A stretch of DNA of 64,000 bases from Methylobacterium sp. W2. GTDB lineage: Bacteria; Pseudomonadota; Alphaproteobacteria; Rhizobiales; Beijerinckiaceae. The stretch is taken from the NCBI RefSeq assembly GCF_020662345.1, contig NZ_VMOA01000025.1, forward strand, positions 1 to 64,000. Direction: 5' to 3'. Each line of letters starts with the position of its first letter. Positions within the stretch are counted from its first letter, which is position 1. A model generated the notes under the pieces. It ran no database searches. It worked only from the letters and a program-made list of their open reading frames with translations, and was not told the origin of the DNA. The position numbers and the translations under genes are program-made. Below are positions 58,311 to 64,000 of this stretch, piece by piece.

Positions 58311-58798
58311 TCTCCCTCAATTGCCCGCCACAGCGGCAGGTCGTTCACGTCCAGAGCAGCCCGCGAACGCGCTCGCGGATTCGCCGCCACATGCGAGCGG
58401 ACCAGTGCGGTTGAGGCCGCGCGTCCTGGACCTCCCGAAGCTGCCGTTCGAGCGACAGGCGCTGTCGACGCCGACGGTGCCACCGGTCCGCGAGCTGAAA
58501 GAGCCGCATGGAGTTCCTCCGTCAGGGTTGCGATGCGGGCTTCTTCGGCGTCAGCCGCGGCCTCGATGCGCTTGCAGAGCCGGTCGTAGGCTCGGGTCAG
58601 GTTGATGGCGTCGCGCAGGCGAACGCCGATGTTGGGGTCTCGTCCGATGACGCCGCGAACCCACGTCGGCGACTTGCCGATGAGGCTGGCGAGCGCCTCG
58701 TAGGCGTGCATCTGCGAGTGGCCACGGACGCGTAGAGCCTCGAGGGCTCGAACGGCGTGTGGTCGGACAAACGCAAGTTCTTCCTCGGCCGTCATCAT
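58307..58798 (-). CDS. putative DNA-binding early protein
   Basis: The ~163-aa product has an HTH-like part (AYEALASLIGKSPTWVRGVIGRDP) and a following helix (LRDAINLTRAYDRLCKRIEAAADAEEARI), then an Ala/Ser-rich linker and a short C-terminal motif. ATG 58798 overlaps the upstream stop (ATGA). A regulatory role is plausible but not shown. Confidence 0.55.
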   Translation of the reverse strand: MMTAEEELAFVRPHAVRALEALRVRGHSQMHAYEALASLIGKSPTWVRGVIGRDPNIGVRLRDAINLTRAYDRLCKRIEAAADAEEARIATLTEELHAALSARGPVAPSASTAPVARTAASGGPGRAASTALVRSHVAANPRARSRAALDVNDLPLWRAIEGE

Positions 58799-59142
58799 GC
58801 GACGCCCCTGCTCCGATTTTGCCAGCATTCCGCAGATCCCCTGTGCTTCAAGATGAGTGCAGCAAGGGGGATAGATGAGTGCAGGAGGTTGGACGGGTTA
58901 CGCAGTACACAGGCGCGATCGACGGCTTGGCGGCATGGGCGATCGAGCAAGACGAAAGGGGACGTGCCGGCCGGAGGCCTTGTGATGCTCTGGCCGGCAC
59001 GCTCACGCACCGGAGCCGGAAGGGCGGCTCGACGGGCGCGATTACGAATTGGGACGCGTCCGGCGGTCGAAACGCAAAACAACGTGACGCCGGACGCGAT
59101 CGCGGGGCGACATCCCGCGCGATGGGAAAGGGGGCCGGTCAT
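58795..59142 (-). CDS. 115-aa early-operon frame
   Basis: The frame has ATGA overlaps with its neighbours at both ends, a strong sign of a real coupled gene in this operon. The sequence (MTGPLSHRAGCRPAIASGVT) is Arg/Ala-rich with several Cys and no recognised domain. Composition alone would not have convinced me. Confidence 0.4.
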   Translation of the reverse strand: MTGPLSHRAGCRPAIASGVTLFCVSTAGRVPIRNRARRAALPAPVRERAGQSITRPPAGTSPFVLLDRPCRQAVDRACVLRNPSNLLHSSIPLAALILKHRGSAECWQNRSRGVA

Positions 59143-59222
59143 GCCGCGAACCTCGCCCCGATGAGGCACACAGCGCCGGCCGCGAGGATGAGCCCCAGGA
59201 AGGCGAGGACGAGCGCGGCCAT
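59139..59222 (-). CDS. 27-aa membrane peptide
   Basis: MAALVLAFLGLILAAGAVCL... is a single hydrophobic helix. Its ATG is one base after the upstream stop and its end overlaps the next start. Such tiny membrane peptides in early operons may act in exclusion; function is unknown. Confidence 0.5.
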   Translation of the reverse strand: MAALVLAFLGLILAAGAVCLIGARFAA

Positions 59223-59223
59223 G

Positions 59224-59535
59224 TCAGCGCGCTCCCGACTGCGGAGCGGCCGGGCCGTCGAAGCGCCGATGCACCTTCGTGATGCGGATCGTGGCGCCCT
59301 TGCCCCAACTGCCCTGCGAGCAGACGACACCCTCGACGGGGATGCCTGTCGGCCCCTGCGCAGTGAAGTGCGTCGCGTAGGAATCCCGCTCGCCGCAGCT
59401 CGACACCAGCCAGTTCGACCGGGGCACGATCTGGACGTTCGAGTAGCCGCCTGCCTCGAGCACGTCGCGCGTGCCCTCCGCGTCGGTGCAGCCGGCCAGA
59501 AGGAGGAAAGGAGCGAGAGCGAGGATCACGCGCAT
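59224..59535 (-). CDS. phage-encoded lipoprotein
   Basis: The 103-aa product has a lipoprotein signal (MRVILALAPFLLLAGC, lipobox LAGC at about 13-16). The mature chain of about 88 residues has two more cysteines (VSSCGERD and EGVVCSQG). It should be anchored in the inner or outer membrane. Surface lipoproteins in phages often serve superinfection exclusion; that is an inference. ATG 59535 overlaps the preceding stop. Confidence 0.65.
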   Translation of the reverse strand: MRVILALAPFLLLAGCTDAEGTRDVLEAGGYSNVQIVPRSNWLVSSCGERDSYATHFTAQGPTGIPVEGVVCSQGSWGKGATIRITKVHRRFDGPAAPQSGAR

Positions 59536-59798
59536 CACGCGGCGCTCGCTTCGGGCGTAGCGACTTCGCTCTTTGCGGGGCGATCCACACCTTCCGGCCA
59601 TCCCTGCGGGTCCGGCCAGTGATCGGACAGCCACTGCATGGCCTTCTCGTAGCGTGTGACCTGAATATCGGCGCCGCTCTCGAGAGCGCCGAGCTTCTTC
59701 GAGTCGCCGAACAGCCGCCAACTCAATGCGGTCGTCTTCAGCCCGCTGAGCTGGCGATAGGCGCTGGCGACGAGGAGGAAGCGGTCAATCGCGGTCAT
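59535..59798 (-). CDS. Cro-position small HTH-like protein
   Basis: The 87-aa protein is the first gene of the early-left operon, divergent from the repressor. Its core (FLLVASAYRQLSGLKTTALSWRLFGDSKKLGAL) fits a small helix-turn-helix and position suggests a Cro-like antirepressor. The three operator sites are just upstream. Confidence 0.6.
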   Translation of the reverse strand: MTAIDRFLLVASAYRQLSGLKTTALSWRLFGDSKKLGALESGADIQVTRYEKAMQWLSDHWPDPQGWPEGVDRPAKSEVATPEASAA

Positions 59799-59809
59799 GA
59801 CCTCAGGAA

Positions 59810-59883
59810 TCGGTCAACTTACCGGAATTGTCAACGGTCGTTTTACCGGATGAACGGCCGGTCGCGTTCGGTCACCGTACCGA
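59810..59883. promoter_or_regulatory. left operator cluster OL (three sites)
   Basis: Three copies of the dyad (T/A)CGGT-N6-ACCG(G/A) lie at 59810-59825, 59834-59849 and 59868-59883 between the divergent early-left operon and the repressor gene. A perfect TTGACA on the minus strand at 59834-59829 overlaps sites 1-2 and would be the -35 of the early-left promoter with its start close to 59800. The third site covers the repressor start, suggesting autoregulation. Confidence 0.75.
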
Positions 59884-59885
59884 TC

Positions 59886-60626
59886 ATGGACAAAGCAGCA
59901 GTTCTCGCGCGCATCGAGGAGCGATTGAAGGCGGTCGGCTTGTCGGCGGACGCTGCTTCGGCCGAAGCCAAAAAGCCTGATGCGATCCGCAATCTCCGCC
60001 GAGCCGTAAAAACGGGTGGGAGGCAGGGCCTCACGATGGCGACGCTGTCGGCCCTTGCGCCTGTCCTACAAACGACGGTCGGCTACCTGGCCGAAGGCTC
60101 GAATGGATCCGCGATCTTCGATAGCGTGAGCGAGGCGCGGCGCCCGGGGTCCATCCCCGTCGTTGGGAAAGTGGCTGCCGGGGTATTCCGCGAAGTGATC
60201 GAGCACGAGGACGGGAACACCGAATACATCTTCGACGAACCAGACCCAGAATTTCCGAATGCCCGGCAGGTGGCCTTCACGGTCGAAGGGGACTCCCTCA
60301 ACGAATTGAAGCCGCGCCCAATCTTAGACGGCGACACCCTCATTTGCGTCGACTTTGGAGATACCGGTCTCCCCCTCATCGACGGCGCGATCGTCATCGT
60401 TCAGCGGACGCGGGATGGCGGACAGACCATTGAATGGTCCGCCAAACAGGTGGAGCTGCATCCAAGGCGGACCGAGTATCACCCTCGGTCCTCGAACAAG
60501 GCCCTCAAGCCAATCGTCGTACCGGACGATCCCGACGCAGACAGCGGAGAGCAGGTCGAGGTGCTCGCCCTAGTACGGCGGACGTCCTATTCCCTCCCCA
60601 AGGCCGCGCCGCCTCGTCGTCGGTAG
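59886..60626 (+). CDS. CI/LexA-type (S24) phage repressor
   Basis: The 246-aa protein has an N-terminal HTH-type region of about 70 residues (AIRNLRRAVKTGGRQGLTMATLSAL), an Ala-Gly cleavage-like site (VGKVAAGVF, about 93-101) and an S24 peptidase domain with the catalytic Ser in VEGDSLNEL and Lys in EWSAKQVEL. It keeps the phage silent and should be inactivated by self-cleavage on the RecA signal. ATG 59886 is directly after operator site 3. Confidence 0.9.
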   Translation: MDKAAVLARIEERLKAVGLSADAASAEAKKPDAIRNLRRAVKTGGRQGLTMATLSALAPVLQTTVGYLAEGSNGSAIFDSVSEARRPGSIPVVGKVAAGVFREVIEHEDGNTEYIFDEPDPEFPNARQVAFTVEGDSLNELKPRPILDGDTLICVDFGDTGLPLIDGAIVIVQRTRDGGQTIEWSAKQVELHPRRTEYHPRSSNKALKPIVVPDDPDADSGEQVEVLALVRRTSYSLPKAAPPRRR

Positions 60627-60932
60627 GCCTGCCGTTCGCGGACGGCCCAGCGGCGCCGCAGCCGGCTTCGAGGTGGCTCCTTCCGCTTCGGGATCGAACG
60701 CCTCGCCGGGCTCCAGCAGCTTCACGCCTATGAGCGTCGACACCGGGTTGTCGCATTCCTCGCAGGGGTAATACTGCTTGTTCAGCAGGTTGCTATCGAG
60801 CAACTCCTCGACGTCGGCCGGAGCATCCGCCAGGTTCGGCGACGTCAGCTCTCGGCACATGACCATCCGACAATTGGCGCAGCGAAACCGAAGCGCGAAC
60901 CGCGCTCTCACCGTTGGAAGTTCAGCGCTCAC
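60570..60932 (-). CDS. zinc-ribbon protein opposite the repressor
   Basis: The 120-aa frame has CANCRMVMC near residue 18-26 and YPCEECDNP near 55-63, a likely zinc ribbon. The C-terminal 20 residues are encoded antisense to the repressor's end. It starts at a GTG. Leftward transcription between the repressor and OR suggests it is expressed in the lysogen. Unknown role. Confidence 0.55.
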   Translation of the reverse strand: MSAELPTVRARFALRFRCANCRMVMCRELTSPNLADAPADVEELLDSNLLNKQYYPCEECDNPVSTLIGVKLLEPGEAFDPEAEGATSKPAAAPLGRPRTAGLPTTRRRGLGEGIGRPPY

Positions 60933-61032
60933 GGGTTACTCCCTCGTTGAATGTTCTCTTTCTGTTCTCGTAATAGCAGCCGGTCGAGTCATTTCTCGGG
61001 TTCCGCGAAATTCCGTGACAACCTGTGGATAA

Positions 61033-61121
61033 CCGGTAGCGCTGCCGGTCCGCTGAAGCTGCCAACCGGCAAAAAGTCCGGTCACTTTACCGGATAATCA
61101 TTGACCCGGTAAAATAACCGG
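61033..61121. promoter_or_regulatory. right operator cluster OR with early-right promoter
   Basis: Three copies of CCGGT-N6-(A/G)CCGG lie at 61033-61048, 61078-61093 and 61106-61121. The last two are perfect dyads. TTGACC at 61101-61106, 17 bases and TACGTT at 61124-61129 form a promoter whose spacer is filled by the third site, so a bound repressor would block early-right transcription. The same dyad is found at OL. Confidence 0.78.
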
Positions 61122-61162
61122 ATTACGTTCTCTCCATCGCCCCACGGTGATGGAGCCAGAAC

Positions 61163-61498
61163 GTGTCCCGCCACACCCACCTCCGCCGCGAGCTACCGAC
61201 CCTCCACCAGGACGGTTCGATCAAGTTCCGGATCGTCATGCGCCAGGCCCGCTCCGAGAAGCGGATCCTCGCCGAACTGATCGCAAAGCGCCGCATCGCT
61301 GGCTACCCCGACCGCGCCGCCTTCATCCGCGCCGCGATGGGGCCGGTCCGCGAGAAGATCGCCCACGACCGTGCGTCCTGGTCGGTCGCGAACGAGCCAA
61401 CGTCCACCGTCGAGATGCGCCGCATGGAGCACTTCGGCCGCGTCTGGTTCGAGCCCGTCGTCACCGGTTCGGTCGCCAAGCCCCGCGAGGCCGCGTGA
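61163..61498 (+). CDS. first early-right protein, basic
   Basis: A 111-aa protein with a GTG start (MSRHTHLRRELPTL), Arg-rich with a helical middle (ARSEKRILAELIAKRRIAGY) and a C-terminal acidic/aromatic part. The second gene starts at its stop. The middle resembles a ribbon-helix-helix-like motif; it may be a regulator. Confidence 0.6.
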   Translation: MSRHTHLRRELPTLHQDGSIKFRIVMRQARSEKRILAELIAKRRIAGYPDRAAFIRAAMGPVREKIAHDRASWSVANEPTSTVEMRRMEHFGRVWFEPVVTGSVAKPREAA

Positions 61499-61797
61499 TG
61501 TCGGCCGCTCCCCGCACTCTCGCCGATACCGGCGTGTCCGGCGTCATCTGGACCGAAGAGCAGCGCAAGCGCGACGTCGCTACCGCCCTCGTCGACCAGG
61601 CGGAATTCATGCTCGCCGAGGTGTTCTACGCGGCGCGCCGCACCGCCGGGCACATCGTCGAGAACCTGCCCGCCGCCGATCGTGCCCGCACCGGTCTCCG
61701 CGTGGCTCATCTCGCCTCCGAGATGCGCGCCCTCGCCGACGCCCTTGATGCCGCCGCGGCAACGCCGGCCGCCTCCGCCCTGCGCGAAGCCGCCTGA
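61498..61797 (+). CDS. 99-aa early-right helical protein
   Basis: A soluble, helical, Ala/Arg-rich protein (VDQAEFMLAEVFYAARRTAGHIVENL). Its ATG overlaps the previous TGA. No recognised domain; similar proteins commonly fill early-right operons. Confidence 0.55.
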   Translation: MSAAPRTLADTGVSGVIWTEEQRKRDVATALVDQAEFMLAEVFYAARRTAGHIVENLPAADRARTGLRVAHLASEMRALADALDAAAATPAASALREAA

Positions 61798-61845
61798 CCG
61801 GCTCTCGCACGCACCTACCCGCCCTCTAACCTCGCAAGGCCCGCC

Positions 61846-62073
61846 ATGTCGGCCGCACCCATTCTCACCGCACTCGGCCTCGCGGCCATCGTCACCACTG
61901 TCGCGATGTGCGCCGCGCCGGTCCTCTCCGCCGACCTGCGCCGGGCCGTGCAGCGTGGCCTGCGCCACGACGGCCGGCCGGACGTGACCGGCATCACCCT
62001 CATGGTCTTCGGCCTGTCGCTCATGGGCACGGCCGGCGTCGGGTCGGTCTGGCTGGGGGTGACCTGGTCATGA
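61846..62073 (+). CDS. 75-aa two-TM early protein
   Basis: Two hydrophobic helices (ILTALGLAAIVTTVAMCAAPVL and GITLMVFGLSLMGTAGVGSVWL) flank a short basic loop. It is coupled to the next gene by a four-base overlap. It may affect the membrane in superinfection; function is unknown. Confidence 0.6.
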   Translation: MSAAPILTALGLAAIVTTVAMCAAPVLSADLRRAVQRGLRHDGRPDVTGITLMVFGLSLMGTAGVGSVWLGVTWS

Positions 62074-62396
62074 GCCGCCCTCAGACGCCTTTCGCCCAGC
62101 GCCTCGCGCGCATCGGCTTCTGCGGCCCCTTCCGCCTCGATCACGTCTCTCGCGGCCTGGTCATCGACCGCGACGGCCAGTCTCTCGGCCTCGCCCTGCC
62201 GGTGTTCCGCGATCCCGCCGACCGGGACTGGTTCGCCGAAGAGATGATGCGGGCGCTCAACGTCCGCGCCGGATTCCCTGAGAGCGAGATCGAGGCCCCC
62301 CTCGATCCGAAGCACCTCGATGCGGTCGCCGAGAGCAGCTCCGCCTTCCGTCGCCAGACCGAGCGGTCTGGCCCCCATGCCGACGCAGCCGAGTGA
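62070..62396 (+). CDS. 108-aa early-right protein
   Basis: A soluble protein (MSRPQTPFAQRLARIGF) with an aromatic/charged core (FRDPADRDWFAEEMMRALNV). Its start overlaps the stop of the membrane protein. No family recognised. Confidence 0.55.
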   Translation: MSRPQTPFAQRLARIGFCGPFRLDHVSRGLVIDRDGQSLGLALPVFRDPADRDWFAEEMMRALNVRAGFPESEIEAPLDPKHLDAVAESSSAFRRQTERSGPHADAAE

Positions 62397-62404
62397 GCCC
62401 AGCC

Positions 62405-63706
62405 ATGAAGATCCTTCAACTACAGGCCGAGAACGTGAAGCGGCTGAAAGCCGTCTCCATCACGCCCAACGGCAACATCGTCGAGATCACCGGCCGCAAC
62501 GGGCAGGGCAAGTCCAGCGTCCTCGACGCGATCTGGTGGGCGCTCGCCGGCACGTCACACATCCAGGCCGTGCCGATCCGTAAGGGCGAGAACGAGGCTC
62601 GCATCCGCCTGGACCTCGGCGAGATCAAAGTCACGCGCACGTTCAAGCGCCAGGAAGACGGCACCTTCCCCACGAAGATCCTCGTCGAAAGCGCGGACGG
62701 CGCCCGCTATCCCTCGCCACAGCGCATGCTCGACAGCCTCCTCGGCGCCCTGTCGTTCGACCCGCTGGCCTTCACCCGCATGGACGGGAAGGAGCAGCTT
62801 GAGGCGTTGAAGCGCTTCGTCCCCGGCGTGGACTTCGACGCGATCGACAAGGCGAACAAGGCCGACTTCACCAAGCGCACCGACGTGAACCGCGACGCGC
62901 GCACCCTGCGTTCACAGGCCGCCGGGATCAGCCTGCCGGAGGACGCCCCGTCCGAGCGGATCGACGACGCGGCCCTCGTCGAGGAGATGGAGCGCGCCGG
63001 CGAGCACAACACCGATATCGAGCGCCGTCGCGCCCGTCGGGAGCAGACCGAGCAGCAGGTCGCAACGCATGTCGCGACTATCGACGACCTGCGGAGGCGC
63101 GCGGCAGATTTGCGTCGACAGGCAGACGCCGCCGATGCCGAGGCAGACGGGATCGGGGAGCTTGCGGACGGGCTGCGCAAGAAGCTCGCCGACGCCCCGG
63201 CGCTACCCGAGCCGATCGACACCCTCGCTCTGCGCCAGCGCATCGCCGAAGCTGGTCGCGTTAACGCCCTGGTCGCCCAGCGCGAGCAGCGGGATCGCAT
63301 AGAGGCGCAGGCGAAGGACGTCGAGGCCCAGGCCGCCGCGCTCACCAAGGCGATCGAGGACCGGACCGCCCATCGGCGCGAGGCCATCGCCAAGGCCGAG
63401 ATTCCCGTGCCCGGCATCGGGTTCGGTGATGACGAGATCCTCCTCGACGGCATCCCGTTCGACCAGGCGTCGAGCGCCGAGCAGCTGCGGACGTCGGTGG
63501 CAATCGCCATCGCGATGAACCCGAAGCTGCGCGTGATCCGGGTTCAGGACGGATCGCTCCTCGACGAGGACGCCATGCGCATCCTCGCGGAGATGGCCGC
63601 CGCCGACTATCAGGTCTGGATCGAGGTCGTTCAGTCCGGCCGGTCGGCCGCCATCGTCATCGAGGACGGCGCCGTCGCCGGCGGCCTCCTCGCAGCGGCC
63701 GAGTAG
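62405..63706 (+). CDS. RecF/SMC-like ATPase of the phage recombination module
   Basis: The 433-aa protein has a Walker A GRNGQGKSS (residues 30-38) after an N-terminal strand, a central coiled coil of roughly 180 residues (about 170-345) rich in Arg/Ala/Glu, and a C-terminal half site (FDQASSAEQLRTSVAIAIAMNPKL) with signature/Walker B features. It resembles AAA_23/SbcC-type phage ATPases that help exonucleases at DNA ends. A YqaJ nuclease gene follows. Confidence 0.8.
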   Translation: MKILQLQAENVKRLKAVSITPNGNIVEITGRNGQGKSSVLDAIWWALAGTSHIQAVPIRKGENEARIRLDLGEIKVTRTFKRQEDGTFPTKILVESADGARYPSPQRMLDSLLGALSFDPLAFTRMDGKEQLEALKRFVPGVDFDAIDKANKADFTKRTDVNRDARTLRSQAAGISLPEDAPSERIDDAALVEEMERAGEHNTDIERRRARREQTEQQVATHVATIDDLRRRAADLRRQADAADAEADGIGELADGLRKKLADAPALPEPIDTLALRQRIAEAGRVNALVAQREQRDRIEAQAKDVEAQAAALTKAIEDRTAHRREAIAKAEIPVPGIGFGDDEILLDGIPFDQASSAEQLRTSVAIAIAMNPKLRVIRVQDGSLLDEDAMRILAEMAAADYQVWIEVVQSGRSAAIVIEDGAVAGGLLAAAE

Positions 63707-63711
63707 CCGCC

Positions 63712-63861
63712 ATGGCTCGCCGCTTCCGCATCGTCATGGGCCTTCCGCTCCTCCCGGTCCTGCGCGTGGCCGAGGTGGCAAGCGAATGGACCGCCGTGAA
63801 CGCCGGCATCGCGTTCGACCGCCTCACCGACTGGATCAGGAACAGCAATGACGATCGTTGA
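63712..63861 (+). CDS. 49-aa early-right protein
   Basis: MARRFRIVMGLPLLPVLRVAEV... is a small helical peptide ending NSNDDR. It lies between the ATPase and the YqaJ gene, overlapping the latter by 14 bases, and so is probably translated as part of the module. Confidence 0.45.
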   Translation: MARRFRIVMGLPLLPVLRVAEVASEWTAVNAGIAFDRLTDWIRNSNDDR

Positions 63862-64000
63862 GCACACCGAGGGCCTGGTGCCCGGGCCCGCCGCCAAAGC
63901 CTCTTCTGTCCGCATACACGGCAACCTCGTACAGGGTTCCGACGAATGGATCGCCGCGCGCCGCGGGATGCTGACGGCCAGCGAGACGAAGCTGATCGTG
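63848..64000 (+). CDS. YqaJ-type viral exonuclease, partial at window end
   Basis: Only the first 51 codons are inside. The motif GSDEWIAARRGMLTASE (about residues 31-47) is the typical opening of the YqaJ/lambda-exonuclease fold. It would resect phage DNA ends for annealing. The catalytic Asp/Glu/Lys residues lie beyond the window. Confidence 0.75.
   Translation, partial: MTIVEHTEGLVPGPAAKASSVRIHGNLVQGSDEWIAARRGMLTASETKLIV

Larger units (their letters stand above)
12540..64000. mobile_element. P22-like temperate podovirus prophage (right end outside window)
   Basis: Gene order and protein families show one phage: terminase, portal, scaffold, P22-type coat, gp10-like protein, three ejection proteins and tail and lysis genes leftward, then an early-left replication operon, an S24 repressor and an early-right recombination operon. 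Unity is supported by late-promoter elements at 21626, 38894 and 48974 and by matching operators at 59810-59883 and 61033-61121. The left edge lies somewhere between tRNA-Thr and 13550; no attachment repeat could be identified because the right end is missing. All key genes look uninterrupted. Confidence 0.85.

Noticed and set aside
58879-59622. A 247-codon plus-strand frame
   Set aside because: Arg/Ala-rich shadow opposite several coupled early genes.
61107-61121. A second late element near TTGACCCGG
   Set aside because: It shares only TTGACCCG with the late elements, lacks GACGGGCAA and GAGACG, and belongs to the early-right promoter with its operator.

Overview
The window looks like chromosome from a GC-rich alphaproteobacterium, most probably a Methylobacterium/Methylorubrum-type member of the Rhizobiales. 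This rests on gene style only (HPP-CBS, CPA1 antiporter, PAS-PAS hybrid kinase, many short secreted proteins), not on a marker gene. About 12.4 kb of host sequence is followed by a large, apparently intact P22-like temperate podovirus prophage that runs off the right end.

Host part (1-12.5 kb): envelope and secreted proteins, an HD-type hydrolase, an HPP-CBS membrane protein with a perfect 16-bp palindrome upstream, a CPA1 cation/proton antiporter, a double-PAS hybrid histidine kinase and tRNA-Thr(TGT). An AT-richer island at 3.6-6.9 kb carries an unrecognised gene paired with an XRE-ImmA/IrrE metallopeptidase, a decayed IS1-type transposase and an HNH nuclease.

Prophage (about 12.5 to beyond 64 kb): read right to left on the minus strand the late genes follow P22 order: packaging gene, large terminase, portal, two small head proteins, scaffold, coat, an eight-fold repeat protein in the gp4 position, gp10-like stabilisation protein, three ejection proteins, tail proteins, a FAD-oxidoreductase-like protein, GH19 endolysin, 3-TM holin and a membrane-anchored coiled-coil protein. 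A tyrosine recombinase and a tRNA-Arg(TCG) lie inside the phage. The early-left operon (59.8 to 52.8 kb) encodes a DnaD-like initiator, DnaB helicase, MT-A70 methyltransferase, RusA and a PGDYG/Acb2-like (anti-CBASS) protein. An S24 repressor gene and six copies of CCGGT-N6-ACCGG, three on each side, form a lambda-like switch. The early-right operon starts a recombination module (SMC-like ATPase, YqaJ exonuclease).

The organising feature I consider new is a set of three leftward elements (46, 47 and 46 bp), at 48974, 38894 and 21626. Each has TTGACCCGACGGGCAA, 24-25 bp, then GAGACG, and each is followed on the same strand by a hairpin terminator before the first gene. They head the three late units and suggest processive antitermination. 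Next to each element, on its upstream side, lies an AT-richer cargo bay: bay C (49.0-52.8 kb) has a nucleotide-processing-like protein and a DUF262 plus HEPN pair; bay B (39.0-41.2 kb) has a minimal RiPP cassette of a 58-aa two-cysteine precursor, an attenuator hairpin and a radical SAM/SPASM maturase; bay A (21.7-25.7 kb) has a full chemoreceptor and several exported proteins, one Rap1a/Tai-like. All functional assignments are from reading motifs and gene order; nothing was searched or computed.
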